A DNA stretch of 64,000 bases from Lysinibacillus pakistanensis (GCF_030123245.1 NZ_CP126101.1:4834501-4898500); one strand, 5' to 3'. Shown: positions 1-9,230, numbered from the stretch's first letter. Translations and numbers: made by a program. The notes: generated by a model not told the origin, from the letters alone.

Positions 1-2
1 AA

Positions 3-674
3 AATACAACGATGGATTTCATTAAGAAAATTGAAGAATCTTTTTTGAATTTCTTTAATTATACCAAAGTTACAGCCTTCTTTTCAGAAATTCCAAGCCT
101 ATTCATTAGTCTTCTCGTATATATGATCGCTCTCTTTCTATTTATGCTAGATTTGCCTAAATTAAAACAGATCACTTATAAATATTTGAAGCCTAGCACT
201 GCAAACAAATTAAAGATTATTTTAAATCGCTTAAAGGATGCTATTTTTGGATATATGAAGGCACATTTATTTGTTAGTTTTATCATTGGAGGCGTCACAC
301 TAATTGGTCTTTTATTAATACAGCCTAAATACGCAGTGACAATGACCATCATCATATGGATCATTGACATTATTCCTTTCCTTGGCTCCATTATTATCTT
401 GGCACCATGGGCACTGTATCATCTGCTGATAGGAAATATATCTATCGCTGTAAAATTATTCATCTTAGCAGCTATTTTACTCATTATTCGTCGAGTAGTC
501 GAGCCTAAATTAATGGGTGACCATATTGGGCTATCCACTTTACCAACATTAATAGCTATGTTTATTGGTCTACAATTATTTGGTGTAATAGGCTTACTTG
601 CTGGACCCTTTGTTATTATCTTCTTCGTTGCTTTAAAAGAAACTGGTATTATCAAATTGAATTTTAAAATATAA
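3..674 (+). CDS. AI-2E family transporter (YtvI-like), 5'-truncated
   Basis: This is the C-terminal two thirds of a polytopic membrane protein of the AI-2E exporter/UPF0118 family, which includes the sporulation protein YtvI. The reading frame is open back to the window edge; the first Met is at position 12, but family members are about 350 residues and only about 220 are visible, so the true start lies outside. Visible features are several hydrophobic segments, a PFLGS motif after a hydrophobic stretch, and the characteristic VEPKLMGDHIGLSTLPTL segment followed by a final membrane helix pair. Substrate is unknown. Family assignment is firm, the YtvI link is not. Confidence 0.85.
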   Translation, partial: NTTMDFIKKIEESFLNFFNYTKVTAFFSEIPSLFISLLVYMIALFLFMLDLPKLKQITYKYLKPSTANKLKIILNRLKDAIFGYMKAHLFVSFIIGGVTLIGLLLIQPKYAVTMTIIIWIIDIIPFLGSIIILAPWALYHLLIGNISIAVKLFILAAILLIIRRVVEPKLMGDHIGLSTLPTLIAMFIGLQLFGVIGLLAGPFVIIFFVALKETGIIKLNFKI

Positions 675-696
675 TCGAGAGGAAATAATGTATCAA

Positions 697-734
697 AAAA
701 AGGCCATCTTTGTAAAAAAGATGACCTTTTTGTT
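697..734. terminator. Rho-independent terminator, probably bidirectional
   Basis: A stem AGGCCATCTTT / AAAGATGACCT is flanked by A- and T-runs on both sides, so it can end both the upstream plus-strand permease gene and the convergent minus-strand NlpC/P60 gene. Confidence 0.8.
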
Positions 735-762
735 ATTTCAATCGTCTATATATTAGTTGAGC

Positions 763-1881
763 TTATTGAATTCGACCGAAGCCAACTAAATACTGATTCC
801 ACCAATCAAGTGATTCAACAACAACACCCTTATTTTGAGCATCGATCATTGTGTTGTTTCCTAAATAAATACCTACATGCGCTACTCCCGAGCCGTAGCT
901 GAAGAATACTAGGTCACCAACACGTGCTTCATTTGCTGAAATACGTTGAGTTGCTAAATATTGTTGTGATGCTGTACGTGGTAAAGATACACCTGCTTGT
1001 TTGTAAGACCATTGTACAAGACCTGAACAGTCAAATCCTGTCGATGGGTTACTTCCACCCCAAACATAGCTACGGCCTAAGAATTGCTTTGCCGTTGAGA
1101 TAGCATCTCCTGAAGATGCTGTGCCTGCACCTGAACCGAAAACAATTTTACCCCCGTTATTTGAAGCATGTACAGCCGGAGTTGCTGCTTGAAGTGCACG
1201 TAAACGAGCTGCTTCTTCCTCTGCCGCTTTACGTTCCGCTTCTAAACGTTCTTCCTCTTGCTTCGTTGCAATTTGTGCTTTTAATGCAAGTGATTTAGCT
1301 TCATTTTCAGCCTTTTTCACTTCCATTTCACTTTCCTTTTGTTGAAGCTCTTGGAATTGTTTTTGAAGCTCTTTTTGTTTTTCATCTAATGTTGCCTTTT
1401 GTTGCTCTAAGCTAGCCTTGTCCGCTTCCTGTTGATTAACTAGTTCTTGGTCAGCATCCATTAATGTTTTAACCGCTACGACACGGTCCATTAAATCTGC
1501 AAAGCTTTTTGCCTCAAGGACAACGCTTAAATAAACACCCACTGTGTTATCCTGCGCTTGGTATGCAGCCATACGCTCGCTTAAAATAGCTGAACGCTGC
1601 TCAATACGTTTTTCAGTTTCAGCAATACTTGCATCGACTTCTTTAATGTCTGCCTGTACTTGATTAAATACTTTTACTTTTTCATCGATCTCTTGTTGTA
1701 GGTTTGTTAATTCTTCTTGGAGCTTTTTAACTTCTGCATCTATTTTAGCTTTTTTCTCGATCATTTGTTGAGAAGTTTCTTCCGCATGCACTTCTGTTGG
1801 TTGTACTGTATTAAATAATAAGCCGCCAGCTAGTGCCAGTGCTAGTACCATCGACTTACGCCATTTATTGCGCTTACCCAC
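763..1881 (-). CDS. CwlO-like peptidoglycan DL-endopeptidase, coiled coil plus NlpC/P60
   Basis: Secreted cell-wall hydrolase of 372 residues. Residues 1-33 form a signal peptide ending near VHA-EE. Residues 35-230 are a long charged, Gln/Glu/Lys-rich coiled coil as in B. subtilis CwlO, and residues about 258-372 are an NlpC/P60 domain with catalytic Cys285 (FDCSG) and His335 (AHVGIYLG). Such enzymes cleave the D-Glu-DAP (or Lys) peptide bond during elongation. The start is GTG, preceded by a GGGAAAGAAG ribosome site. A WalR-like direct repeat lies upstream at 2164-2180. In B. subtilis cwlO belongs to the WalRK regulon; regulation here is inferred. Confidence 0.88.
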   Translation of the reverse strand: MGKRNKWRKSMVLALALAGGLLFNTVQPTEVHAEETSQQMIEKKAKIDAEVKKLQEELTNLQQEIDEKVKVFNQVQADIKEVDASIAETEKRIEQRSAILSERMAAYQAQDNTVGVYLSVVLEAKSFADLMDRVVAVKTLMDADQELVNQQEADKASLEQQKATLDEKQKELQKQFQELQQKESEMEVKKAENEAKSLALKAQIATKQEEERLEAERKAAEEEAARLRALQAATPAVHASNNGGKIVFGSGAGTASSGDAISTAKQFLGRSYVWGGSNPSTGFDCSGLVQWSYKQAGVSLPRTASQQYLATQRISANEARVGDLVFFSYGSGVAHVGIYLGNNTMIDAQNKGVVVESLDWWNQYLVGFGRIQ

Positions 1882-2163
1882 GTTAACTTCTTTCCCTTCA
1901 TCTCGTCAATTTCGTTTCCTGTGTTTTATGTAATCACTTGAACGATGTATATTTGTAAATTTATTCTTATATTTTCATTAGCCTTTTAAAGTTTAGCATT
2001 AATAGCATAACTTTTATACTATTTCACGCCTATTTAATACTTTAGTAAAACTCGAAATATTTCTGTAACATTCGATAAAGCGCATGCAAATTCTATTTTA
2101 ATCGATTATTTTCTACAAATACACCACTTTTCCATTCTACACTATTTGACCTATTTTGAAATT

Positions 2164-2180
2164 TGTAATGTTTCTGTAAT
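2164..2180 (+). promoter_or_regulatory. WalR-like box (TGTAAT-N5-TGTAAT)
   Basis: Two perfect TGTAAT half-sites are separated by five bases, matching the WalR/YycF consensus TGTWAH-N5-TGTWAH. The site is on the plus strand, 283 bp upstream of the minus-strand CwlO-like gene and past the end of the UbiB gene, so its only plausible target is the hydrolase. The orientation is opposite to that gene, and the distance is long, which lowers confidence. Confidence 0.45.
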
Positions 2181-2190
2181 ATTTTTTGCA

Positions 2191-2220
2191 CAAAAAAGGG
2201 TAAGGGTTTTTCCCTTACCT
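2191..2220 (-). terminator. Terminator of the UbiB-like gene
   Basis: On the minus strand GTAAGGG-AAAAA-CCCTTAC is followed by a T-run; it overlaps the stop codon of the UbiB-like gene. Confidence 0.8.
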
Positions 2221-4216
2221 ATTGCTTCATCGATCGTAATGCTTGAATGGAAAGCCGTACTAATAAAATTGCACATAAAAATAAACCTAAATATGCTGCG
2301 GTATTCAGATAAACAGCATACGAATCATGAATAAATTGTGAGATGGCTAATAGCGCTACTGAAATAATCCCAAAGGTGATACCGACGAGAAGCAAGACAA
2401 AACGTGAAAACAGATTAGTAATAAAGCGAGCATTATGTTCATCCGAAAAAATATCATGATGTAAAATAATTTTCCCGCTCTCTACTCGTTGAATTAGCTG
2501 ATCAACTCGCCTTGGCATTTTGCGTAATGTCGGAATAAGCATTGACAATTCTTCTTGTAGGCGCTCCTTTGTGGCCATCGGTTCTTTGAATGGCTTGAGG
2601 AATGATGACCGCATATAAGAAGCGGAAAAATCTTTGGATTCAGAGAAAATATCAAAGCTTGGATCGATGACTTTTAATGTTCCATCTAATGTTACTAGTG
2701 AACGGAGCGCTAAGCCAACTGCAGGATAAAAGGCAAGTCCAAAATCACGGACAACCGTAAACAATGCATGTATCAATTCTTCAGTTGGTATTTTATCTAC
2801 ATAAGAAATTTTCAACAAAATTTGGTCAATTGCCTGCTCCATTCTTGCACGCTCAGCATGATCCGCATGTTCAACCAATAATGTTAAGCCGTCATATAAA
2901 ATACTCGAATCATTTAACTGTATGCCCATTAAAAATAGCTTCAAGCCCTCTTGCTGAGTTGCTCCTAGGCGACCAACTGCTCCAAAATCCAGCAGGATTG
3001 GTAGACCATCTGTCTCATCGATATGAATATTCCCTGGATGTGGATCTGCATGGAAGATACCCGAAAAAAGCATCTGCTCAAAGAAGGAATATAAAACAGT
3101 ACGCGCAAACTGTCTACGATCAATTTTTAAGCGTTTAAACTCAGATGCTCCACTCGCAACACTTTTTCCCTGCACATACTCCATAACAATTATATTTTCA
3201 GTACAGTAATCCATATAAATTTTAGGAATCCGTACCTTGTAATCACTTTTAGAAAGAGCATTTGTCACCTGTAATGTATTTCGTACCTCAATATCTAAAT
3301 GAATTTCCTCACGCAATCCATCTGCAAAACCACCAGCTAATTCTCGAAAGCCTAGGGATTCAGCCCATGTAGACTTATTTGTCAGCCAATTTGCAAATTC
3401 CTCTAGAATGTCAAGGTCATCACGCATAATCCCCTTTACTTCTGGACGCAGTAACTTTACCACGACTTCATCATAATTCTTTAATCGTGCTTTATGTACC
3501 TGTCCAATAGATGCTGCTGCGATTGGTTCCATTTGAAAGCTCGCAAACACCTCATTCACTGGCCTTGGAAGAGATCTTTTTAAAATTTGAGTCACCTGCT
3601 CTGGTGGTAGGGGCTTTACATTATGCTGTAGCCTTTCCAGCTCATCAATAAAAATTGGAGAGAACAATTCCTTACGTGTAGAAAGGACCTGACCAAATTT
3701 AATGAATATCCCACCACATTGCTCCAATGTAGCCCTTAAAGCAATAGCAAGTTCCTTTTCATTTTCCCGTTGTCGTGCATATTTGATAGTTTGGACAACA
3801 CCATTTGTTACAGCAATTTTTAACACCTGTCGTAACCGTTTTTGCTGTCGCCAATAACTTCGAAGACGTAACACTAAGGTTTTTTGACCATTGCGCCGAT
3901 CTCCAGCTGTAATACCACTTGAATCAAATAGCTCAAAGACAAGGTATAGCAGCATAGAAATTAGTAGCATGCTTCCAATCCAAATAAGTGTACTAACCTC
4001 CGTTACTGTTTGCATCATCGTCTCTGATAAAAAATCCGTATGGCGCAAATAAGAGTACCAGTAAACAAAGGATGTTAACGTTACACTAATGAGTACTGAA
4101 AGAAACCTACGCACAAAGTTAATATTTGAACCAATTAAGCGCCCGCTAACAAAATAAATAAGCCCAGATACAACAACAATTTGGATTAATAACTTTAAAA
4201 AAATCAACAATGCCAC
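2219..4216 (-). CDS. ABC1/UbiB-family atypical protein kinase, membrane bound
   Basis: A 665-residue protein with about three N-terminal membrane helices (residues 1-100), a UbiB/ABC1 kinase-like domain and two C-terminal helices (about 610-660). Diagnostic motifs are FIKFGQVLSTR (the KxGQ element), the alanine-rich loop AAASIGQVHKA that replaces the glycine loop, HADPHPGNI and the LLDFGAVG metal-binding Asp. UbiB members support quinone/isoprenoid lipid handling as ATPases rather than as ordinary kinases. The long hydrophobic N-terminus is unlike E. coli UbiB, so the exact role in this menaquinone-type organism is open. It appears monocistronic. Confidence 0.85.
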   Translation of the reverse strand: MALLIFLKLLIQIVVVSGLIYFVSGRLIGSNINFVRRFLSVLISVTLTSFVYWYSYLRHTDFLSETMMQTVTEVSTLIWIGSMLLISMLLYLVFELFDSSGITAGDRRNGQKTLVLRLRSYWRQQKRLRQVLKIAVTNGVVQTIKYARQRENEKELAIALRATLEQCGGIFIKFGQVLSTRKELFSPIFIDELERLQHNVKPLPPEQVTQILKRSLPRPVNEVFASFQMEPIAAASIGQVHKARLKNYDEVVVKLLRPEVKGIMRDDLDILEEFANWLTNKSTWAESLGFRELAGGFADGLREEIHLDIEVRNTLQVTNALSKSDYKVRIPKIYMDYCTENIIVMEYVQGKSVASGASEFKRLKIDRRQFARTVLYSFFEQMLFSGIFHADPHPGNIHIDETDGLPILLDFGAVGRLGATQQEGLKLFLMGIQLNDSSILYDGLTLLVEHADHAERARMEQAIDQILLKISYVDKIPTEELIHALFTVVRDFGLAFYPAVGLALRSLVTLDGTLKVIDPSFDIFSESKDFSASYMRSSFLKPFKEPMATKERLQEELSMLIPTLRKMPRRVDQLIQRVESGKIILHHDIFSDEHNARFITNLFSRFVLLLVGITFGIISVALLAISQFIHDSYAVYLNTAAYLGLFLCAILLVRLSIQALRSMKQ

Positions 4217-4357
4217 CTCCGATGCTACTTCCTAATACTGCTAGTATAACAAATATAGACACTTATTTTCTTTAACTAGGTTTACCTCAAAAGTAGGGTA
4301 AAATCGAACCGCTTCCCTTTTCCATTTATTACCCTATTTCAAGGATTTTATTTTATA

Positions 4358-4386
4358 TTGATAAAATACCTATAGAGGTATATTAT
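4358..4386 (+). promoter_or_regulatory. cdr promoter with CstR-type operator in the spacer
   Basis: TTGATA (4358-4363) and TATTAT (4381-4386) are 17 bp apart. The spacer and first -10 base contain a perfect ATACC-N6-GGTAT dyad (4366-4381). The same geometry occurs at the cstR promoter (12652-12680). Sterically ideal for repression; assignment to CstR rests on the matching site and the local cstR gene. Confidence 0.8.
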
Positions 4387-4495
4387 GTATTTATAGTAAG
4401 GATTTTTAAAGTTCTAACACTAATTATTTGTTATAAATCCTTATTTTTAGACCTAAATACCCTTATGTGTATAAAAGAAAAGGATGTGTCTGTAA

Positions 4496-6190
4496 ATGCG
4501 AAAAAAAATTTTAGTAATCGGTGGTGTAGCTGGAGGGGCTTCTGTGGCAGCACGAATTCGTCGACTTGATGAGCACGCTGAAATTATTATGTTTGAAAAA
4601 GGACCAAATGTATCATTTTCCAACTGTTCTTTACCCTTTCACTTAAGCGGTATTGTTGAAAAAAGTGACAAATTGATTTTAATGTCACCGCAAGCCTTTC
4701 AAACAAAATACAATATTGAAGCACGTGTTCATCATGAAGTAACACGTATTTCCCGAGAGAAAAAAATGATTACTGTAAAGGATTTACACACAGGTAATGA
4801 ATATGAGGAAAGCTACGATACGTTAGTGTTATCCCCTGGAGCCAGTCCAATCGTTCCTAATTTGGATGGCATTCATTCTTCTCATGTTTTTACTGTTCGC
4901 AATGTCTCGGATATAGATCGTTTAAATCGTTATATACAGAGCGATGATATAAAAGATATCGCTGTCATTGGTGGCGGATTTATCGGCGTTGAGGTTGCAG
5001 AAAATTTGCAACTTGCTGGCTTTAATGTCTCACTCGTAGAATTTAGTCAGCAATTTATGATGCCATTTGATTATGATATGGCTCAAATTTTACAAAAAGA
5101 AATGATGGATCGAGGAGTTAATGTCATTGTCAATGATGGTTTAGCTAAGGTTGCCGATGATTATGTAGAATTAAATTCCGGTAAACAAGTAAAGGCACAG
5201 GCTGTCGTTTTAGCAATTGGTGTCCGACCTGAAACCTCTTTAGCGAAAGAGGCTGGGCTGGAAATAGGTGAACTTGGCGGTATTAAGGTCAATGCTAATT
5301 ATGTCACATCTGACCCTTCTATTTATGCTGTTGGCGACGCCATAGAAGTATTTCACCAATTAACCCATAGGCAAACACGGCTAGCACTAGCTGGCCCTGC
5401 ACTTAGACAGGCACGGGCAGCCGCAAATCATATGTTCAATATGCCTCAGCAAAATAAAGGTGTTATCGGTTCCTCAAGTGTGCAGATTTTTGATCTTGTA
5501 TGTGCCTCTACTGGCTTAAATGAAAAAACTGCACTAGCACACGGCTTTCAAGCTAAGAGTGTGTATCTAATTGCACCAGACAAAGTCGGTTTAATGCCGA
5601 ATAGTCATCCACTTCATTTCAAGCTTGTTTTTGAACAACCTACCGGAAGAATTCTTGGGGCACAAGCGATTGGAAAAGGTAGTGCAGAGAAACGTATTGA
5701 TATTATAGCAACTATGATTACAATGGGTGGCACCATAGAGGACTTAAAGGAGCTAGAACTTACTTATTCTCCAATGTTTAGCACTGCACGGGATATTGTC
5801 AATTTAGCAGCGCTCGTCGCTCAAAATCAATTATACGGCACCTATAAGCAGATAAAAGTTGATGAGGTTAGAGATCTTGTCGAAAAAAACGCCTATTTTT
5901 TAGATGTGCGTGAAAAAAATGAATATGAGGCGGGTCATCTCAACCATGCACATAATATTCCATTAAGCGAGCTACGTAACCGGATGAATGAGATCCCACA
6001 AGATATTCCTGTTTACGTTCATTGTCGTTCTGGACAACGAAGCTACAATGCAGTAATGGCCCTACAGAATAACGGATTCACGAATGTTTTTAATGTAGCA
6101 GGCTCCTTCTTAGGGATTTGCCTATATGAATACTTTACAGATATCACCACAAACAGAAAAAAGATTGTCACAGCCTATAACTTTAATTAA
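4496..6190 (+). CDS. cdr: CoA-disulfide/persulfide reductase fused to rhodanese
   Basis: A 564-residue flavoprotein of the CoADR-rhodanese type. Residues 1-450 are the pyridine nucleotide-disulfide oxidoreductase fold, with an N-terminal FAD motif (GGVAGGASVA), a single redox Cys44 in SFSNCSLPFHLSG and a second dinucleotide motif near residue 161 (GGGFIGVEVAE). The C-terminal domain is a rhodanese with active-site Cys510 (VHCRSGQRSY). Known family members reduce CoA disulfide, CoA persulfide or polysulfide with NAD(P)H. An AAGGATG ribosome site precedes the ATG. The gene has its own promoter carrying a CstR-type operator, tying it to the sulfane-sulfur genes that follow on the other strand. 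Confidence 0.9.
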   Translation: MRKKILVIGGVAGGASVAARIRRLDEHAEIIMFEKGPNVSFSNCSLPFHLSGIVEKSDKLILMSPQAFQTKYNIEARVHHEVTRISREKKMITVKDLHTGNEYEESYDTLVLSPGASPIVPNLDGIHSSHVFTVRNVSDIDRLNRYIQSDDIKDIAVIGGGFIGVEVAENLQLAGFNVSLVEFSQQFMMPFDYDMAQILQKEMMDRGVNVIVNDGLAKVADDYVELNSGKQVKAQAVVLAIGVRPETSLAKEAGLEIGELGGIKVNANYVTSDPSIYAVGDAIEVFHQLTHRQTRLALAGPALRQARAAANHMFNMPQQNKGVIGSSSVQIFDLVCASTGLNEKTALAHGFQAKSVYLIAPDKVGLMPNSHPLHFKLVFEQPTGRILGAQAIGKGSAEKRIDIIATMITMGGTIEDLKELELTYSPMFSTARDIVNLAALVAQNQLYGTYKQIKVDEVRDLVEKNAYFLDVREKNEYEAGHLNHAHNIPLSELRNRMNEIPQDIPVYVHCRSGQRSYNAVMALQNNGFTNVFNVAGSFLGICLYEYFTDITTNRKKIVTAYNFN

Positions 6191-6195
6191 GCTTA

Positions 6196-6230
6196 AAGGG
6201 ATGCCGCCAAATTGCAGCATCCCCTTTTTT
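6196..6230. terminator. Terminator between cdr and the cytochrome gene
   Basis: GGGATGC...GCATCCC hairpin followed by TTTTTT on the plus strand; on the minus strand the tail is weaker. Confidence 0.8.
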
Positions 6231-7179
6231 AATTAGTGGAAAGCACTTGCTCCCAATTGATTGTGCCATTTTTTACTTGATCACGTTTTTCTTTATCCAT
6301 GATATCGTTCGGACGTCCACCCTTAGGCCAGTCTTTATTATGATTTGCCCATTCAGGTCGGTCCTGCGATAAAATGAAGGCAGCTAAATCAGCAGCGTCT
6401 TGATCGGTAAGTGTTCCAACTGCACCAACTGGCATATTGTTTTTTATGTAGCCCGCCATTTTTGACATACGTGCAATACCAGCACCATCATTAAATGAAT
6501 TTTCACCCCATAATGCAGGTCCTGTATTAGCTCCTGTACCGGCACCATCTGCTGCGTGACAGGCGATACAAGATTGTCCATATAATGATTCACCATTTGT
6601 AACATCTGGTATAGGAACATCTTTCATATTACTTGTGCCTGCCCATTCACGTTCAGCTCCAATTGGAACCCCTTCTGAAATATAGGCGAAATAAGATACC
6701 ATTGCCTCTAATTCCTTGCTATTCATGTCAAACTTTTTACCATTCATACTACGAACCATACAACCATTAATACGCTCTTCTATTGTCACAATATCACCAG
6801 ACCGCGCAATATATTGTGGATAGTTTGCCATAACGCCAACTAATGACGATGCTTGCTCATCATACCCTGCTCCTGCATGGCAGCTTGTACAGGACAATTG
6901 GTTCCCAACATATTCTTCCGCAGCAACATGTGTATTATTAACAAGCTCATAGCCGTACAAGATGGCTTCCTTCATAGGTCCCTCTGGTACTTCCTCAATA
7001 CTTGGTGGTGCATAGACAACTGACTGCGCAGCTGCTGATGTTGGTATTTTTGATTGTGTTGCTGCTTCTTCAGTTTCTCCATTAGCATCACCTAAAATTT
7101 TGTCACTTATGACAGCTCCTATAAAGAGTGTGCCTGCTAACAGCACTGTTCCCGCTACTCCTGCTACGATAGGTTTCAT
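6229..7179 (-). CDS. tsdA: TsdA-like dihaem c-type cytochrome (probable thiosulfate dehydrogenase)
   Basis: A 316-residue exported or membrane-anchored cytochrome with one N-terminal hydrophobic segment (residues 3-27) and two haem c sites, CTSCH (97-101) and CIACH (204-208). Between them lies ERINGCMVRSMNGK with Cys140. In characterised TsdA enzymes a Cys in this position is an axial ligand of the first haem, a hallmark that ordinary dihaem cytochromes lack. Met249 in KNNMPVG is a candidate ligand of the second haem. TsdA converts two thiosulfates to tetrathionate. The sulfur gene neighbourhood fits. Activity and direction (oxidation or tetrathionate reduction) are inferred. An AAAGGGGGG ribosome site precedes ATG. 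Confidence 0.75.
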   Translation of the reverse strand: MKPIVAGVAGTVLLAGTLFIGAVISDKILGDANGETEEAATQSKIPTSAAAQSVVYAPPSIEEVPEGPMKEAILYGYELVNNTHVAAEEYVGNQLSCTSCHAGAGYDEQASSLVGVMANYPQYIARSGDIVTIEERINGCMVRSMNGKKFDMNSKELEAMVSYFAYISEGVPIGAEREWAGTSNMKDVPIPDVTNGESLYGQSCIACHAADGAGTGANTGPALWGENSFNDGAGIARMSKMAGYIKNNMPVGAVGTLTDQDAADLAAFILSQDRPEWANHNKDWPKGGRPNDIMDKEKRDQVKNGTINWEQVLSTN

Positions 7180-7184
7180 CTATA

Positions 7185-7200
7185 ATACCCCCCTTTGTAT
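7185..7200 (-). promoter_or_regulatory. Possible CstR-type operator before tsdA
   Basis: ATACC-N6-TGTAT, one mismatch from the dyad seen at cstR and cdr. It overlaps the ribosome site of tsdA, so the G-rich half may be chance. Confidence 0.4.
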
Positions 7201-7210
7201 AATCACCTAT

Positions 7211-7253
7211 ATTTTAGCAAAATAATGTATTTATAGATGTGATTTTTCTCACA
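7211..7253 (-). promoter_or_regulatory. Crp/Fnr-type site and -10 element of tsdA
   Basis: TGTGA-N6-TCACA (7238-7253) is a perfect Crp/Fnr-family palindrome. On the minus strand a TAAAAT -10 (7211-7216) predicts a start near 7204, putting the palindrome centre about 41.5 bp upstream, the classic activator position. This suggests oxygen- or redox-controlled expression of the cytochrome. Confidence 0.6.
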
Positions 7254-7373
7254 CCTAATCAAAATAGAACCATTCAGATGATAAAAATGGATAAATTATG
7301 AAATCAAGATTGTTCTATAACACAATAAACACGACTTAATACCTCTTGTAGTATATAGATTTTTCTGAAATAA

Positions 7374-7410
7374 AAATGCCGAGTACTAATTGTACCCGAC
7401 ACCTTATACT
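7374..7410 (-). terminator. Terminator after the DsbA-like gene
   Basis: On the minus strand a GTCGGGTAC / GTACTCGGC stem (two G-U or mismatched positions) is followed by ATTTTTATTT. Between here and 7179-7260 no other gene is visible. Confidence 0.65.
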
Positions 7411-7412
7411 TT

Positions 7413-8117
7413 TTATATTTTACATTCATCAGTAGCACAAGAAGCTACTCCATCACCTGCCATCTTTAAATCAGGTTGAATACCCGCTATCTCCGCTGCT
7501 TGATGCAACGTTCGGACGAAAACCTCGTTCGGCTCTGCTCCTTTAATACCGTAGCGATTTTCAAAAACAAAGAAGGGTACACTTTGTACACCAAGCTGTT
7601 GTGCATCATAGCGATCTTTATCTAAATCTTCACTGAAGTCGTTTGATGCCAGTACACCTTTTGCTATTTCAACGTCTAAGCCTAAATTTTCAATGACTTT
7701 TAACAAGAACCCGTCATCGTTCAAGTCTTTTCCTTCTGTAAAATAACCACTCATTAGTTCTTCCGTATAAACCGACTCTTTACCAAACTGTTTTGTCCAT
7801 TTTGCCAATCGATGAGCTTTCTCAGTATGAGCTGTTTTCATATCTTCAAAATTGTAACGCAGGCCAACCTCTTCGGCCCGCATTGCTATACTTTTAGTTA
7901 TTTCCTTTACTTCTTTTAATGTAGAGTTAAATTTTGCAGCCATCCCATCATATAAAGTTGGTGCGTCTTTCTTAGGCGTATGTGGTCCAATTTGATATGT
8001 TTTATATTCAATTTCTACTTGCCCTGAATAACCCGCCATGTCAATAGCACGTTCCAATTCCCGTTTGCCAATATAGCAGAACGGACATGCAAAATCCGAA
8101 AAAACCTCAATTTTCAT
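7413..8117 (-). CDS. DsbA-family FrnE-like oxidoreductase
   Basis: A 234-residue cytoplasmic thioredoxin-fold protein without a signal peptide. The N-terminus MKIEVFSDFACPFCYIGK carries a CPFC redox motif, and the family cis-Pro region is visible as QSVPFFVFENRYGIKGA near residue 178. FrnE/polyketide-isomerase relatives act as disulfide oxidoreductases or bacillithiol/glutathione-linked enzymes. The C-terminus adds a Cys pair (SCATDECKI) seen in some FrnE proteins. It is 14 bp from the TSUP permease and shares its strand, so it may be the last gene of the sulfur operon and repair thiol damage. Substrate is unknown. Confidence 0.82.
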   Translation of the reverse strand: MKIEVFSDFACPFCYIGKRELERAIDMAGYSGQVEIEYKTYQIGPHTPKKDAPTLYDGMAAKFNSTLKEVKEITKSIAMRAEEVGLRYNFEDMKTAHTEKAHRLAKWTKQFGKESVYTEELMSGYFTEGKDLNDDGFLLKVIENLGLDVEIAKGVLASNDFSEDLDKDRYDAQQLGVQSVPFFVFENRYGIKGAEPNEVFVRTLHQAAEIAGIQPDLKMAGDGVASCATDECKI

Positions 8118-8130
8118 ATACTACTGCCTC

Positions 8131-8907
8131 CTACAATATATCCACCCAAATTTTAATAGCAGTTGCTAATATAAGCACCGCTAAAATAGCTTGTAAAATC
8201 TTTGTATTTAATGTTTTCCCCGCTTTTGCACCTAGTGGAGCAGCTACTAAGCTAGCTACAATCATAATGATCGCTGGATAGTAATTAACTTGTCCCGTCA
8301 TCAATTTTCCAATCGTCCCGCCTATTGAGGATATAAAGGTAATAGCAAGGCTTGTAGCGATTGTCATACGCGTTGGTATTCCTAATACCACTAGCATAAT
8401 AGGGACTAACAAGAAACCACCAGCTGCCCCAACAATCCCTGATCCAATACCAACTATAAAGGCTAACACGGCTGCTACTGTTTTATTGAACGTTACTTCA
8501 TCTAAAGGCTTGTCGTCAATTCGCTTCTTAGGAATAAACATCATCACTGCAGCAATCAACGCCAATACACCATAAACGATATTAACTCCCACTTCAGATA
8601 AAAATTTGGAGCCATAGCTACCAACGAAACTACCTACTAATACAGCACCACCCATATATATAATCAGTGATTTATTTAAATATCCACCTTTTCGATATGC
8701 CCATACCCCTGACATAGAAGCAAACAACACTTCTACTGCACTAATCCCCGATACCTCATGTGCTGAAAATGCTGCAAAACCAAGTAAAGGTGGGATATAT
8801 AATAACATTGGATATTTAATAATTGCTCCGCCAATTCCTAGCATCCCTGATACAAACGAACCTACAAAGCCAATTAAAAATATTGTAATGATCCATGCTA
8901 AATCCAT
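8131..8907 (-). CDS. TSUP family (TauE/SafE) sulfur-anion permease, YrkJ-like
   Basis: A 258-residue membrane protein with about eight hydrophobic segments and the internal repeat typical of TauE/SafE ([17 protein letters not shown] near the N-terminus and [17 protein letters not shown] in the second half). Family members move sulfite, sulfonates or thiosulfate. Its position after TusA, rhodanese-MBL, DsrE-like and TusA-rhodanese genes reproduces the B. subtilis yrkE-F-H-I-J order, so export of a sulfur oxidation product such as sulfite or thiosulfate is likely (inference). AAGAAGG ribosome site precedes ATG. Confidence 0.85.
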   Translation of the reverse strand: MDLAWIITIFLIGFVGSFVSGMLGIGGAIIKYPMLLYIPPLLGFAAFSAHEVSGISAVEVLFASMSGVWAYRKGGYLNKSLIIYMGGAVLVGSFVGSYGSKFLSEVGVNIVYGVLALIAAVMMFIPKKRIDDKPLDEVTFNKTVAAVLAFIVGIGSGIVGAAGGFLLVPIMLVVLGIPTRMTIATSLAITFISSIGGTIGKLMTGQVNYYPAIIMIVASLVAAPLGAKAGKTLNTKILQAILAVLILATAIKIWVDIL

Positions 8908-9002
8908 ACTTTTCCTTCTTTCTGGTTACTTCACTATGGACTAATATTAAACGAAACGAGGGTTGTTCTACCTTCAAATAGAAGAGACAACCCTCACCAG
9001 TC

Positions 9003-9230
9003 TTAAGCTTTCTGAATAAAGAATGTAATGACACCAGCATCCTCAGATTTGTCTAAAATTGCATGACCACCTGCTTTTACCCAAGCAGGGATATCCGCTA
9101 GAGCCCCCTTATCTGTTACTTGAACCTCTAAAATTTCCCCTGAAGCTAATGTATCTATCGCTTTTTTTGTTTTCACTATAGGCATTGGACAAGATAAACC
9201 CTTTGCGTCTAGTTGTAAGTTTGATTTCAT
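9003..9230 (-). CDS. TusA-like sulfur carrier, YrkI-like
   Basis: A 75-residue TusA/SirA protein with the persulfide-carrying Cys14 in GLSCPMPIVKTKKA. It shuttles sulfane sulfur between rhodanese, DsrE-type and dioxygenase partners. I chose the ATG at 9228-9230 because AAAGGAG lies six bases upstream and because the family is this length. The same frame is open upstream to 9374 and could add 48 Lys/Cys-containing residues that I do not recognise; this is probably fortuitous coding potential. Almost the same N-terminal TusA sequence occurs in the gene at 11015-11569, showing a duplication. Confidence 0.85.
   Translation of the reverse strand: MKSNLQLDAKGLSCPMPIVKTKKAIDTLASGEILEVQVTDKGALADIPAWVKAGGHAILDKSEDAGVITFFIQKA

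Noticed and set aside
1116..1298. Leu-rich plus-strand open frame inside the NlpC/P60 gene
   Set aside because: It is the complement of Glu/Ala-rich coiled-coil codons.
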